Positions 1 to 11,523 of a DNA stretch of 64,000 nt are shown in pieces (positions within the stretch are counted from its first letter, which is position 1; each line of letters starts with the position of its first letter). Below the pieces are notes generated by a model that saw nothing but the letters and a program-made list of their open reading frames with translations, was not told where the DNA came from and did not search any database. The position numbers and the translations under genes are program-made. The DNA comes from a bacterium. Lineage in GTDB: Bacteria > Cyanobacteriota > Sericytochromatia > S15B-MN24 > UBA4093. The DNA lies in assembly GCA_017744355.1 (NCBI GenBank), contig JAGIBK010000002.1, forward strand, positions 107,001 to 171,000. Reading direction: 5' to 3'.

Positions 1-2018
<2,018 letters not shown>

Positions 2019-2052
2019 GAATTGCTCCTGAGTAAGAGGGTGAGCGAAATAA

Positions 2053-2087
2053 GACTAAAACGGTCTGATTTATCTTCTTTGAAGATA
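2053..2087 (-). promoter_or_regulatory. two dyad operator candidates at the suf promoter
   Basis: The first dyad, TATCTTC-TTT-GAAGATA (2071-2087), is a perfect 7-bp inverted repeat covering the -10 element and start point. The second (2053-2065) reads GAC-CGTTTTA-GTC on the minus strand. It keeps the GAC-N7-GTC spacing and A/T-rich centre of Rrf2/IscR-type sites. Which regulator binds is not known; no regulator gene lies in this window next to suf. Confidence 0.4.
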
Positions 2088-2110
2088 CGCTTCCGAAGGG
2101 CTGGTGTCAA
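2082..2110 (-). promoter_or_regulatory. suf operon promoter
   Basis: On the minus strand, TTGACA (2110-2105) and TATCTT (2087-2082) are separated by exactly 17 bases, close to the sigma-70 consensus. Transcription would start near 2075, leaving a leader of about 57 bases before sufB. Confidence 0.75.
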
Positions 2111-2184
2111 GCTGTATGGAGTCCTCCGGCGGGGTCGCAATGAGGCTCTATCGCTCACTTTCCGGGTAATCTTGCTTGCACGGC

Positions 2185-2214
2185 AAGGGCCCCGATCCAC
2201 CGATCGGGGCCCTT
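2185..2214 (-). terminator. hairpin terminator after the first chemoreceptor gene
   Basis: A perfect 13-bp stem (2185-2197 with 2202-2214) with a four-base loop lies just past the stop of the minus-strand chemoreceptor gene. The following U-tract on the minus strand is poor, so efficiency is uncertain. It also insulates the suf promoter. Confidence 0.55.
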
Positions 2215-2227
2215 CTCGTTGTGATGC

Positions 2228-4258
2228 CTAGCGCCCTTGGGCGATCAGGCGGGTGGCCTGCGCGGGCGGGGCGATCGCCGTCCGTGCGGTCCTGGGCTGC
2301 TCGGCTTGGCCGTCCTTGAAGAAGGCGATCGCATCGAGCAACTGCTGGGCCTGGGACTGGAGGTCGCCGGCGGCCTGGGCGATCTGGCTGGTGGCCGAGA
2401 CGGACTCCTGGGTCGAGCTGGAGATGTCTTCGACGGCGCGCAGGATCATGTCGCCGCCCTTGCGCTGCTCGACGGTGGCATTCGAGACCTGTAGGGTCAT
2501 GCGGTTCATGGCCTCGACGGAGCGCATGATCTGCTGAGAGGCGTTGGCCTGCTCGCGCGTGGCGATGGCGGTCTGGTCGGTGAGGGTGCTCATGTTGCCC
2601 ACGGCCAGCGAGATCTGGCCCGCAGCGTGCGACTGCTCCTGGGTGGCCTGGGTGATGTGGGTCATGTGCGCGCCCACCCGGCCGATGGAGGCGACGATGG
2701 CTTCGAGCGAGTCCCCGGCGGTCGCCGCCAGGCGGCTGCCCGTCTGGATGGCTTCGTCACCTTGCTTGGTCGAGGCGATCGCCTGGGCGGTCTCGTGCTG
2801 GATCCCCTTGATGAGGCTTGCGATCTCGCCGGTGGCGCGGGCCGAGCGCTCGGCGAGCTTGCGGACCTCGTCGGCGACCACCGCGAAGCCGCGGCCGTGC
2901 TCCCCGGCGCGGGCCGCTTCGATGGCGGCGTTGAGGGCCAGGAGGTTGGTCTGCTCGGCGATGTCGTCGATCACTTCGATGATGTTGCCGATTTCGCTGG
3001 AGCTCTTGCCGAGCTCTTCGATCACGTGGAGCACCTCGTGCATGGTCTGCTGGATCTGGGTCATGCCCGTCACGGTCTGCTGGACCGACTGCGCGCCGCT
3101 CTGGGCGAGGCGGTTGGCTTCGTTGGCCTCCTGGTTGGCCTCGCTTACGCGGACGGCGACCTGCTGGATGCTCTGGGTCATCTCCTCGATCGAGGCCGAG
3201 GTCTCGGCGACGGCCGAGGCCAAATCGTCGGCGTTGCCCGCCACCTGCTGGACGCTCGCGGCCATCTCCTCGATCGAGCTGGAGGTGCTCGCCACGTTGT
3301 CGCTAAGGGTCTGGGCGTTGCCTGCAACCTGCTGGATGTTGGCCGCGATCTCCTCCATGGAGCTCGAAGTCTGCTCGGTGGCGGCCGCCTGGGCCTGCGA
3401 GGTCTTGGAGAGCTCTTCGGCGCCCGAGCTGATCTGGTCACTGCCGGCGGCCACCGACTGGGCACTTGCGCGCACGCCGCCGATGACCTGGCGGAGGTTC
3501 TCGATCATCGCGCGGAAGCTCTGGGCCATGTCGCCCAACTCGTCATTGCTCTTGATGTCGAGGCGCTGGTCCAGGTCGCCGTGGGCGATGCCTTCGGCCG
3601 CGTGGGCGACGGCGGTGAGGCCCTTCGAGAGCTGCCGGGAGATGAAGAGGGCGATGCCGGTGCCGAGGGCGATGGCGACGAGCAAGAGGGCGATGACGAG
3701 AAACTTGGCTTCGGCGAAGGTCTTCGCCGCGTCGTCGCGGGCTTTCTCGGCGAGGCGCTCCTTGCGCTTGGCGAGCTCGGTCATGTTGTCGTCGATGCGA
3801 TCGACGATGGGCCGCATCTTGAGGCCGAGCTGGGTGGCCTCGGCGTCCCGGTTGGCCCGCGTGAGCGTATGGGCTTGGGACAAGTAGGGTTCGAGCTCGC
3901 GGACGAGCTCGACGGTCTCGCTTTGGATCCGGCGTGCCTCGTCGGTCACGATCAAGGACCGGTACTGCGTCAGCAGCTCCTTGAGGCGCGAGAGGTAGGT
4001 GTCCGACCGGGTGATGCGCTTCTCGATATCGGTCGCGTCATCCGAGAGGATGGCGTTCTTCTCGGAGCGGTCCAGGTAGATCAAGTTGAGGTTCGCTTCC
4101 TTGATGACCGAGAGGCCCATGGCCTGCCGCTCGTACATGTCGATCAAGAGGTCATTGACGGCGTTGAGCTTCGCGAGCGAGGCGAGCCCGACGATGGCCG
4201 TCAGCGCCAGGATGATGCCGAACCCGGACAGCAGCTTCGTGCCGATCTTCAATCGCAT
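2228..4258 (-). CDS. methyl-accepting chemotaxis protein (4HB-type sensor)
   Basis: Membrane chemoreceptor that would signal to CheA/CheW, neither of which is in this window. The start was placed at 4258 (protein begins [10 protein letters not shown], 676 residues) because AGGAGA sits just upstream; the open frame extends further but without a ribosome site. Layout: TM1 about residues 9-30, a helical periplasmic sensor of four-helix-bundle type, TM2 about 186-210, HAMP about 211-263, then a long methylation and signalling coiled coil. The conserved tip ([20 protein letters not shown]) is around 436-460. Before the tip, a 28-residue unit beginning [16 protein letters not shown] and TSASIEEM repeats three times. 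The ligand is unknown. The gene is monocistronic. Confidence 0.93.
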   Translation of the reverse strand: MRLKIGTKLLSGFGIILALTAIVGLASLAKLNAVNDLLIDMYERQAMGLSVIKEANLNLIYLDRSEKNAILSDDATDIEKRITRSDTYLSRLKELLTQYRSLIVTDEARRIQSETVELVRELEPYLSQAHTLTRANRDAEATQLGLKMRPIVDRIDDNMTELAKRKERLAEKARDDAAKTFAEAKFLVIALLLVAIALGTGIALFISRQLSKGLTAVAHAAEGIAHGDLDQRLDIKSNDELGDMAQSFRAMIENLRQVIGGVRASAQSVAAGSDQISSGAEELSKTSQAQAAATEQTSSSMEEIAANIQQVAGNAQTLSDNVASTSSSIEEMAASVQQVAGNADDLASAVAETSASIEEMTQSIQQVAVRVSEANQEANEANRLAQSGAQSVQQTVTGMTQIQQTMHEVLHVIEELGKSSSEIGNIIEVIDDIAEQTNLLALNAAIEAARAGEHGRGFAVVADEVRKLAERSARATGEIASLIKGIQHETAQAIASTKQGDEAIQTGSRLAATAGDSLEAIVASIGRVGAHMTHITQATQEQSHAAGQISLAVGNMSTLTDQTAIATREQANASQQIMRSVEAMNRMTLQVSNATVEQRKGGDMILRAVEDISSSTQESVSATSQIAQAAGDLQSQAQQLLDAIAFFKDGQAEQPRTARTAIAPPAQATRLIAQGR

Positions 4259-4320
4259 GGTGTCTCCTGAGGAAAGGGGGGCGGGAGGTAAGCTTGCTGT
4301 CAAGCAAGCGAGCAATGATT

Positions 4321-4348
4321 CTTATAGCAAATGGGCTCAAAGGCCCAA
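4321..4348 (-). promoter_or_regulatory. possible promoter of the first chemoreceptor gene
   Basis: Minus-strand TTGGGC (4348-4343) and TATAAG (4326-4321) are spaced by 16 bases, upstream of the 4258 start. The -35 box falls inside the first unit of a 24-bp tandem repeat. The match is moderate only. Confidence 0.35.
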
Positions 4349-4389
4349 TAGGGCAGAAGGTCCCGGGCCCCATAGGGCAGAAAGTCCCT
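4342..4389. repeat. two-copy 24-bp tandem repeat
   Basis: Units 4342-4365 and 4366-4389 share 21 of 24 bases (core ATAGGGCAGAA followed by GTCCC). They lie between the papain-like gene and the chemoreceptor gene, upstream of the latter. Repeat-binding regulation or simple duplication are both possible. Confidence 0.7.
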
Positions 4390-4444
4390 ACTTATGCGCC
4401 AAACCCCCTCTCGTACCTGACGAGAGGGGGGCATTGTACGAAAA

Positions 4445-4473
4445 GGCCCCTCGCGAGTTGCTCGCGAGGGGCC
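4445..4473 (-). terminator. terminator of the papain-family lipoprotein gene
   Basis: A perfect 13-bp GC-rich stem (4445-4457 with 4461-4473) with a three-base loop is followed on the minus strand by TTTT. It lies 16 bases past the stop codon. Confidence 0.8.
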
Positions 4474-4488
4474 GAAGAAGCGGGTTCG

Positions 4489-5385
4489 TTAGATCTTGGG
4501 GACCAGGGCGAGACGGACGTGACCCTGCTTGATGTACTCGTAGGGCATGTAGAAGTAACCGCCGTCGGCCCAGTCCGAACCCCACGAGTTGCGGACGATG
4601 AGGACCTTCTTCTCGTTGTCGTAGCCGGCGGCGATGACCGCGTGGCCGCCCTGGAACTCATCCTTGCTGGTGGGCATCGGGAGCATGCCGTTCTTGCCGG
4701 TCTTGCCGATGCTGCTGTAGACGCGCATCGCGAGCACCACGGGCACCCCGTCCGCCAGGCCATTGCGGATGGCGCTGAGCTTGGTCACGCTCTTGTAGCC
4801 GGTCATGATGCGGTTCTTCTTGCCCTTGGTCTCGAGGGCGCTACCGGGCTGGCGCTCGAGGAACTCCTTGCGGGCGGCATCGTTCTTCTGCTTGGCGGCT
4901 TCGAGGTAGGGGAAGTCCTTCTCGGGGATGCTGCCGTAAGCGTCGAGCATCTTCATCGCGAATTCGGTGGGCACCCCGGTGTCCTGACCCTTGCCGCCGG
5001 TCTGGCGACGCGCCTGGTACCAGAGGTAAGCGGGAGCCTGGGCTTCGTAGCGGCCCTGCTTCTTGAGCAGGAACTCCTGCAGGCCCTTGATGGTGGCGAA
5101 CGAGGTGCACGAACCGAACTGGCCCTGGTTGCCGACGGGGCTGAAGCCCGAGCGCAGGTCGACCTTGGAGGGCAGCGCCGCCTGGGTGGTGAAGGCTTCG
5201 TCCATCTCGACGCCGGGGTCGTTGGAGATGTCGGCGCCAAGCTGGTACTTCTTGGCCTTGGCGAGGGCGTCGACCTCGTCGCTACCGTTCTGGACCGAGA
5301 AGCCGGGGACGGTCGCGCAGCCGGCGAGGAGGAAGAGGCTCAGCAGGCTGCCGGCGGTCATCTTCGAGATCGTGCGCTTCATCAT
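4489..5385 (-). CDS. papain-family (C1A-like) cysteine peptidase lipoprotein
   Basis: A 298-residue envelope protein. The N-terminus has a signal peptide ending in the lipobox LLAGC (Cys about residue 22), so it should be lipid-anchored. The catalytic landmarks of the papain fold are all visible: QGQFGSCTSFA with Cys near residue 93, GGHAVIAAGYD with the His near 247, and IVRNSWGSDW with the Asn near 268. The Trp after the active-site Cys in papain (CGSCW) is Thr here, as in several bacterial C1A relatives. There is no obvious long inhibitory propeptide. The gene stands alone with its own terminator; the substrate is unknown. Confidence 0.88.
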   Translation of the reverse strand: MMKRTISKMTAGSLLSLFLLAGCATVPGFSVQNGSDEVDALAKAKKYQLGADISNDPGVEMDEAFTTQAALPSKVDLRSGFSPVGNQGQFGSCTSFATIKGLQEFLLKKQGRYEAQAPAYLWYQARRQTGGKGQDTGVPTEFAMKMLDAYGSIPEKDFPYLEAAKQKNDAARKEFLERQPGSALETKGKKNRIMTGYKSVTKLSAIRNGLADGVPVVLAMRVYSSIGKTGKNGMLPMPTSKDEFQGGHAVIAAGYDNEKKVLIVRNSWGSDWADGGYFYMPYEYIKQGHVRLALVPKI

Positions 5386-5527
5386 TGGGTTTCGTCCTTT
5401 CGATCCAGCCAGGGTTCGCTTGAGGGTTCAGATACTGTTATTTAGGTCCCGGGGGGAGGAAAGTTGCCCAAGGTTAGGTTAAATCAACGTCATGCTTTCG
5501 TTAGCTTAATCGGGCGGTGCCGACGGC

Positions 5528-6256
5528 TTATGGCATGCCCATGAAAGCGAGGCCGGGATCGATCCGGAAGATGCCGCCGACGCCGTACATCACGCCCTTG
5601 AAGGAAGCCACGCTCTTGGGGGATTCCTTGTCGAGGGTCGAGATGATCTGTTCGCTGGCCTTCTTCGGGAGGTTGCCGCCGAGTAGCTTCACCAGGAAGC
5701 TGCTGGAGTTGGCCTTGACCGTGCTGGCCGGCTGGGTGACCCAGACGATCCCCTCGCCGTCCATGCGGACCTGGAATTCGAAGGAGATCGCGATGTCCTG
5801 CCCCATTTGCTGGACCGTGCCGCTCACGACGATCTGCCCGGTCTGGGGCTGTGCCTGCAAGCGGAGTCCCTCGGGGAGGTTGGGCGTCACGTTCTTGGCG
5901 AACTCGCTGGTCACCATGGCGATGACCTGGCGTCGCATCTTTGCGCGCTCAGCCTCGAGGTTGGGGTCGGCGTTGGCCATGGTCCGCTGCGAGAGGTACT
6001 CGTCGATGATCTGGGCGGCGGTCTGGGGATAGGTCCGTTTGACCCAGAGGACGAAGGGGTTCTTGGCGAGATCGTCCTCCGCGCCGGTGCTCGCGCTCGC
6101 GTTCGCAGGGGGAACCGTCGACTGGTACTGCTTGGCGGTGCTCGCCGCAGTCGGTCTCTTGGCCGAACTGGTCGGCGGGGCACCGCAGCCGGCCAGCAGC
6201 GAGCCGGCGACCAGCAGCGCGAAGAGATGGCGAGTGTTGATGGCGAGTCTTCGCAT
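5528..6256 (-). CDS. hypothetical lipoprotein
   Basis: A 242-residue protein of unknown function. The signal peptide ends in lipobox LLAGC, followed by a Ser/Thr/Ala-rich linker typical of lipoproteins. The rest is a soluble mixed domain with no motif I recognise. GAGAGGGA nine bases upstream supports the ATG at 6256. It lies downstream of the siderophore MFS exporter on the same strand, after a 112-base gap. Membership of that transcript is possible but not shown. Confidence 0.75.
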   Translation of the reverse strand: MRRLAINTRHLFALLVAGSLLAGCGAPPTSSAKRPTAASTAKQYQSTVPPANASASTGAEDDLAKNPFVLWVKRTYPQTAAQIIDEYLSQRTMANADPNLEAERAKMRRQVIAMVTSEFAKNVTPNLPEGLRLQAQPQTGQIVVSGTVQQMGQDIAISFEFQVRMDGEGIVWVTQPASTVKANSSSFLVKLLGGNLPKKASEQIISTLDKESPKSVASFKGVMYGVGGIFRIDPGLAFMGMP

Positions 6257-6368
6257 GGTGTTCCCTCTCGGCCGACCATGGCATGTCCATGGGGCCTTGT
6301 AGGTATCATCACCAGCAGGCGAGAAATCTGAGTAAAGAGCTGCTTAAGAAATGATAAAAGTATGCCGA

Positions 6369-7616
6369 TCAGGCCTGGCGCACCTGATCGCTGTCCGACG
6401 GCACGGGCGCCAGACGCCAGATCTCGGGGCGTAGCACGACGAGCCCGCCGGTGACCGCGAGGCTCCCGAGGGCCATGGTGGCCCCCGCCCAGCCGGTGCC
6501 GAACTGCGTGGCGATCGCGCCGACCAGCAGGGTGCCGAGCGGGATGAAGCCCCGGTCCATGAGGGCGATGCTCAGGATCCGGCCGCGCAGCGCATCGGGG
6601 ATTGCCGCCTGGAGGGCGATCCGGCTCGTGGTGCGGTAGGTCTGGCTGGTGAGCCCCACCAGGAACATGGCGATCGCCGCGGGGACCCATCCCTTCGAGA
6701 CCATGAAGAGGCCGAGCGAGAGGCCGAAACCCAGGAGCGAGACGATGAGCCACTTGCCGGCTGCCTGTTGGTCGCGAAGGAAGGCGAGCCTTCCCGAGCC
6801 CACCAGCGAGCCCACCGCCGAGACGGTGAGCAATCCGCCGAAGGCGGTCGGGCCCAGGCCCGTCAGGTCTCGCACGAACAGGGGCAGCATGGCGGTATAG
6901 GGGAAGCCGAAGACCATCGGGGCGATCGCAAGGATCAAGAGCGACTGTACCGTGGGCTGGGCGCGCACGAAGGCGAGGGCCTCCGCCATGGCGCCCTTGC
7001 TCTTGGTCGTGCGTGCGGTCTGAGGTGTGGCAGGGACGAAGGCCAGGCTCGCCAGCGCCACGAGGCTGCTGGCGGCGTTCAGGGCGAAGAGCCAGAGCGC
7101 CGGGGCGACAGCGAGCACGGCGCCAGCGATCGCAGGGCCGATCACTCGCGCGAGGTTCATCTGGGCCGCGTTGAGGGCGACGGCCTGCGCCTGGCGATCG
7201 CTGGGGGCGAGGTTCGGCAAGAGGGCGTTGCGCACGGGCGCGTCCATGGCGCTCAGGCAGGCGCGTACCGTCACCACCAGGGCGAAGGCCCAGAAGGCCG
7301 CGTGCTGGTGGATCATGAGCCCAAGCAGGACGGTGAGCGCCGCGCTGAGCACCTGGATCAGCATCAGCAGCCGTCGGCGGTCGTAGCGATCGGCCAGCAC
7401 CCCAGCGGGCACGCTGAGGGCGAAGACGGGTGCCAGGCGGCAGACGTTGATCAGCGCCAGGTGCAGGGCGGAGTCGGTGAGCTGGAGGGTGGCCCAGTTG
7501 AGGGCCACCAGATCGAGCCAGTCGCCGATCCGTCCGACCAGGCTACCTGCCATGAAGGCGTGGTAGCCGCGGGCGTCAGCGGTCGAAGTCGGCGAGAGGG
7601 TTGGGGACGCTGACAT
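6369..7616 (-). CDS. MFS exporter of the EntS-like class (putative siderophore export)
   Basis: A 12-TM major facilitator with the N-terminal pattern of the MFS_3/EntS group: GRIGDWLDLVALNWATLQL, then the loop LADRYDRRRLL. Enterobactin-type exporters in this group move siderophores from cytoplasm to periplasm. Its gene overlaps the 3' end of the upstream NIS synthetase gene by about 40 bases, so the two are co-translated. I chose the ATG at 7616, which has GAAGG eight bases upstream. An ATG at 7631 is an alternative. The exported product is inferred from context only. Confidence 0.85.
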   Translation of the reverse strand: MSASPTLSPTSTADARGYHAFMAGSLVGRIGDWLDLVALNWATLQLTDSALHLALINVCRLAPVFALSVPAGVLADRYDRRRLLMLIQVLSAALTVLLGLMIHQHAAFWAFALVVTVRACLSAMDAPVRNALLPNLAPSDRQAQAVALNAAQMNLARVIGPAIAGAVLAVAPALWLFALNAASSLVALASLAFVPATPQTARTTKSKGAMAEALAFVRAQPTVQSLLILAIAPMVFGFPYTAMLPLFVRDLTGLGPTAFGGLLTVSAVGSLVGSGRLAFLRDQQAAGKWLIVSLLGFGLSLGLFMVSKGWVPAAIAMFLVGLTSQTYRTTSRIALQAAIPDALRGRILSIALMDRGFIPLGTLLVGAIATQFGTGWAGATMALGSLAVTGGLVVLRPEIWRLAPVPSDSDQVRQA

Positions 7617-9432
7617 AGCAGTAGCCTTCATGGTCGGGGCGCAGGCGCATGGTGGCGAGGGCCTTGTGGGCAACCACGCTTCGGTAGAGGGCCGCGCGGT
7701 CGGCTCGGACGGCCGGCGCGTCCTCGGGGGTGCGTTCGAGGGTGGCGAGCACCTGCGTGGTCACCTCGTGGACGACGCGCCAGAGGCGCGCTTCGCAGAC
7801 GCCTGTGTGGGTGGCGAGCAGCAGCGCGATCTCTGCCAGGTGGTTCTGGTAGACGGTATTGAAGAGCTTGTTCTGCATCTCGCGCGCCTCGCGCGCCACC
7901 GTCACCGAGTCCGGGTAGAGGTCCGCCGTCAGGCCGTGCCGCGCGAGGCGCGGCGCGTAGAGCCGCAGGCCCCCCCAATCCCGGAACAGCATCCTGACCG
8001 GCCGGCCGCCCCTGAAGACCGGCACGCTGTTCTGTAGGTGCCCCTCCAGGCCGATGCCGTAACGGACCATGCAGGTAAGGTAACCGGGAAGGCAGACTTT
8101 CGCGTACTCGGCCATGAAGGCGATGGCCGCCTGATCCAGGCTGTCTGCGCCGGTGGTCGCGGCGAAGGCGCGCAGGATCTCGACGAGGACGGGCTCGCCG
8201 TTCAGGGGGGACTCGGCGTAGAGGGCCGAGCCGACCACGGCGATCTCACCCGGCGCGAGGAGGGCCTCCACCTCCTCGCGCCAGATGGCCGAGAGGTTGC
8301 GCAGCTTGAGGGTGCGCCGCTCGGGTGATGCTTCGCGCGGATCAGGCCGGAAGCTGACGCCTGCCGCCTCGCAGACAGGGACGAAATACTCGGCGATGGC
8401 GGGCTCCTTTTCGAGGATCGTGCGGATCAGCCGGGTGAGGCGCGGGGCGTTCTGGGTGCTCTGGACCGAGATCGAGCGCACCGTCGAGGTCATCTGGCTG
8501 TTGACCGCGACCTTGAGGGCGTAGGCCCTCGGGGCCTCGCAGGGTACGACCGTCCGGAAGGAGGTGGTGGCCCAGGCGGGGATGCGCGCCTGGGTAAGCA
8601 GGATCACACGCCCTGCCTCCAGGTCGTCGCCGTAGATCGCCTCCAGGGAGTGCTCGGCTTGCCATGGGTGGACGGGGACGAGCACGACATCGGCAGGCGC
8701 GAGCCCGTGCGTTTCGAGCTCGTCCCGGACCGCCGCCTCGAGTCCCGGGTGGCCCGCGTAGAGCAGCGCCTCGGGCGTGCCGCCGTCGAGGGTCGCCCAT
8801 GCGGCGTGCTCGCGTCGGACGGCCGCCAGCCTGAGGGTGGGGGCGCCTTCGAACTCGGGCGAATAGCGCAGGACGTCCTCCGGGGCCATGTCCAGCTTGG
8901 TCTTGGCGCTGGGGTGCAGGTTGTGGCCCTCGACGCAGAGCTGCTCGAAGAAGAGGCTCGCGTTGAAGCCGGGTTCGGCGGCTTTGCGAGCCTGGACGTA
9001 GCCGAGGGTGTCGCGGGCCCCGAACGAGGCCTCCTGGATGGCTTTCTTGCGCGTTTCCCAGTGGGCGTAGGCGAGCGCCTGGTTGGCGCTCGCGTTTTCG
9101 AGCTCGCGGGCGAAGCCTTCCCAGTCTAGCTCGGGGGCCTGCGCGTGCGCAGCGACGGCTTCGAGCAGGGTACGGGCGTCGGGGTAGCGCTCGGCGAGCC
9201 GCTCATCCACCTCCACGCGGCCGAACCCGTGCTGTTCGGCGAGCGGCAGCCCAAGCTCCGCGGTGCCCGGGACCTCTTCTCGGACCAGGGCGGCGGCAAG
9301 GCGCAGGAGGGTCTTGCGACGTGCCTGCGGCAGAGCGGCCAGATAGGCGTCCTGGAGCTTGGGAGGCAGGGCGGCGCGGATCCGCGCCTCATCGGCCGAA
9401 AGGCCTGCGAGCGTAGTGATCTGCTCGATCAT
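7576..9432 (-). CDS. NIS siderophore synthetase (IucA/IucC family), downstream copy
   Basis: An NRPS-independent siderophore synthetase. The family adenylates a carboxylate (citrate or a citrate/succinate derivative) and condenses it with an amine or alcohol. The 618-residue length is normal. Signature segments: GHNLHPSAKTKLDM near residue 172, VPVHPWQAEH, TSTVRSISVQSTQNAP, HLQNSVPVF near 466 and FRDWGGLRL near 482. The start ATG overlaps the stop of the upstream NIS gene (ATGA). The first substrate class (IucA, AcsA or IucC type) cannot be assigned by eye. Confidence 0.93.
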   Translation of the reverse strand: MIEQITTLAGLSADEARIRAALPPKLQDAYLAALPQARRKTLLRLAAALVREEVPGTAELGLPLAEQHGFGRVEVDERLAERYPDARTLLEAVAAHAQAPELDWEGFARELENASANQALAYAHWETRKKAIQEASFGARDTLGYVQARKAAEPGFNASLFFEQLCVEGHNLHPSAKTKLDMAPEDVLRYSPEFEGAPTLRLAAVRREHAAWATLDGGTPEALLYAGHPGLEAAVRDELETHGLAPADVVLVPVHPWQAEHSLEAIYGDDLEAGRVILLTQARIPAWATTSFRTVVPCEAPRAYALKVAVNSQMTSTVRSISVQSTQNAPRLTRLIRTILEKEPAIAEYFVPVCEAAGVSFRPDPREASPERRTLKLRNLSAIWREEVEALLAPGEIAVVGSALYAESPLNGEPVLVEILRAFAATTGADSLDQAAIAFMAEYAKVCLPGYLTCMVRYGIGLEGHLQNSVPVFRGGRPVRMLFRDWGGLRLYAPRLARHGLTADLYPDSVTVAREAREMQNKLFNTVYQNHLAEIALLLATHTGVCEARLWRVVHEVTTQVLATLERTPEDAPAVRADRAALYRSVVAHKALATMRLRPDHEGYCYVSVPNPLADFDR

Positions 9433-11393
9433 GCGCCCATCTCGCAGGCGTGCAGCGGGTTCGGCACCGGGGCGAAGGTGTAGCGGGTCACGTCACCCAA
9501 GAGTCGCATGGTCGCCATGGCCTTGAGGTCGACGGTGGGGGCGAAGAGGGCGGCCTCGTCGTCGGCGGCCTGTGCGGCGATCGCAGGATCCTCTTTGAGC
9601 GTGGCGAAGACCGCGCGGCAGACCGCGGCCACCGGCTGCCAGAGCGCCTCCTCGCTCACCCCTAGCGCGCGGTGGAGGGTCGCGATCACCTCGCCCAGGT
9701 GGTTCTGGAAGACGGGGTAGGTCAGCTTGTTTCGAAGGTCCTCCACGTCGGCGGTGACGGTCGCCGATCCGGGGTGGAAGGCGACCGATAGCCCCAGGCG
9801 TTCGAGCCGTTCGAGCAGCACCCGCACCCCGCCGAAGTCCCGCATGACAAGCCGAACGGGCGCGCCGTCCTTGAGGACCATCACGCTGTTCTGGAGGTGG
9901 CCCTCAAGGCTCACCCCGTAGCGGCTCAAGAGGGTCAAGAAGCCCGGGAGGGCGATCTCGGCGTAGCGCTGCACGAAGGCGATCGCCGCCACTTCGAGGC
10001 CCGTGAGTCCCTGGGCCCGGGCGACGGCCTCGACGGCCTCGACCACCACGGGCCGCGCCGAGAGGGGAGAGTGTGCAAGCAGGCTGGAGCCCGCCATGGC
10101 GATCTCGCCCGGACCCACGTGGTTCTCGGGGTTCTCCCGGAAGAGGGCGGCGAGGTTCTTGCTCGTCGTGTGGCGCGCCTCGTCCGAGAGGGCCGGATCG
10201 TGGTAGCAGATCCCGGCTGTTTCCTCGAGCACCACGAAGTCGCCTCCGAAGCCGCTCTCACGTTCTAGAATCGCCCCGAGCAGGGCCGAGAGGGCCGGGC
10301 CGTTGTGGATCGACTGGGGGGTGATGATCCGGACGGCGCCGGTGGTCTGGACGTTGACGCAGGTCTTGAGGTGGTGCTTGCCCTCGCCCCGGCGCTGGAT
10401 GGGGGAGAGCGAGCGGAAGGACATGAGTGCCCGGGTGGGGATGGCGGGGATGTCGAGGGTGACGACGGCCTTCGAGGCGATGGCCTCGGCGTACAGGGCG
10501 CTCAGGGTCCGCTCATGCTGCCATGGATGCACGGGGATCAGCGCGTAGGCCTTGGGATCGAGGCCCTGCTCTGCTAGGGTGGCTTCGGCCGCCCGGACGT
10601 GTTCGGGCCACTCGGCGGCGAGCAGATCGGCGGGAGTCTTGCCCCTGGCGGTGGTCACGCAACTGCGGTCCTGCCGGACGGCCACCAGCCGCACGAGCGG
10701 CTCGGCCCCCCACTCGGGCGAGTACGTGATGACCTCGTCCGGCGTCAGTCCCATCTTGATCTTGGCGCCCGGATGCAGGGGGTGTCCGTCCACCACCCAC
10801 TGCTCGAAGAAGGCGAGGGGGTTGAAGGTGGTGTCGAGCGCCTGTCGAGCATCGGCGAAGCGCAGGGAGTCGTGGATGCCGAGGGCCGAGGCTTCGGCTT
10901 CGAGGGCCCGGCGGCGCTCGGCGGCGCCGACGAGCGCCAGGGCGTAGTTGGCGGCGCTGTTCGCCAGCTCCTGCGAAAAGCGGATGAAGCGGTGCTCGTC
11001 GCTCGGCTCGCGCAGGATCGGCCGGACCAGCGTGAGGAGGGCCTCGGGGGTGTCGACGGTTTTTCGGCCCGAGGGGGAAAGGTGCGTAATGGCGCCTTCC
11101 AGGTCGAAGCGCCCCAGGCTCAGTCGGCGTGCGAGAGGTGCTTCGATCCACTGCGCGTCGTCCAGCGCGATGACCAGGCGCGCGTCCGCCTCGAAGTGAA
11201 CCCGCGCGGGCGACACCAGCTGCTCGCGCACCAGGGCCTGCAGCAGGCGCTGTAGGATCCCCTGGCGCCCGACGGGCACCTGCGCGAGGAACGCCGGCGC
11301 CAGCGCGGGGCGGTGGGCGCACAGGTGGTCGAGGATGGCTTGCTCTTCACCCGACAGGGCGAAGTGCGGAGCGATCGTGAGTGCGTCGAGCAT
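9429..11393 (-). CDS. NIS siderophore synthetase (IucA/IucC family), upstream copy
   Basis: Second NIS synthetase, 654 residues, paralogous to its downstream neighbour. Motifs: DGHPLHPGAKIKMG near residue 204, IPVHPWQHER, TGAVRIITPQSIHNGP, HLQNSVMVLKDG near 500 and MRDFGGVRV near 518. The start is set at the ATG at 11393, since AGGAG lies nine bases upstream. A TTG three codons earlier abuts that AGGAG directly and is unlikely to be used. Two NIS enzymes in tandem usually acylate the two ends of a citrate-like core. No hydroxylase, acetyltransferase or decarboxylase gene is present here. Confidence 0.93.
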   Translation of the reverse strand: MLDALTIAPHFALSGEEQAILDHLCAHRPALAPAFLAQVPVGRQGILQRLLQALVREQLVSPARVHFEADARLVIALDDAQWIEAPLARRLSLGRFDLEGAITHLSPSGRKTVDTPEALLTLVRPILREPSDEHRFIRFSQELANSAANYALALVGAAERRRALEAEASALGIHDSLRFADARQALDTTFNPLAFFEQWVVDGHPLHPGAKIKMGLTPDEVITYSPEWGAEPLVRLVAVRQDRSCVTTARGKTPADLLAAEWPEHVRAAEATLAEQGLDPKAYALIPVHPWQHERTLSALYAEAIASKAVVTLDIPAIPTRALMSFRSLSPIQRRGEGKHHLKTCVNVQTTGAVRIITPQSIHNGPALSALLGAILERESGFGGDFVVLEETAGICYHDPALSDEARHTTSKNLAALFRENPENHVGPGEIAMAGSSLLAHSPLSARPVVVEAVEAVARAQGLTGLEVAAIAFVQRYAEIALPGFLTLLSRYGVSLEGHLQNSVMVLKDGAPVRLVMRDFGGVRVLLERLERLGLSVAFHPGSATVTADVEDLRNKLTYPVFQNHLGEVIATLHRALGVSEEALWQPVAAVCRAVFATLKEDPAIAAQAADDEAALFAPTVDLKAMATMRLLGDVTRYTFAPVPNPLHACEMGA

Positions 11394-11523
11394 GGGCTTC
11401 AACTCCTGGCCCCGGGTCGGGGTGTTGCGATTATTGGCCGGAACGCTGCGAGCGGCTGCGTTCGCCTCATAGAAGAAGGAGGCCGATTTTCGTCAGGGAC
11501 GTCGGCTGCATCTTTCGATGTGG

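Noticed and set aside
11394..11402. TTG start for the upstream NIS synthetase
   Set aside because: The AGGAG directly abuts the TTG; the ATG at 11393 has proper spacing.
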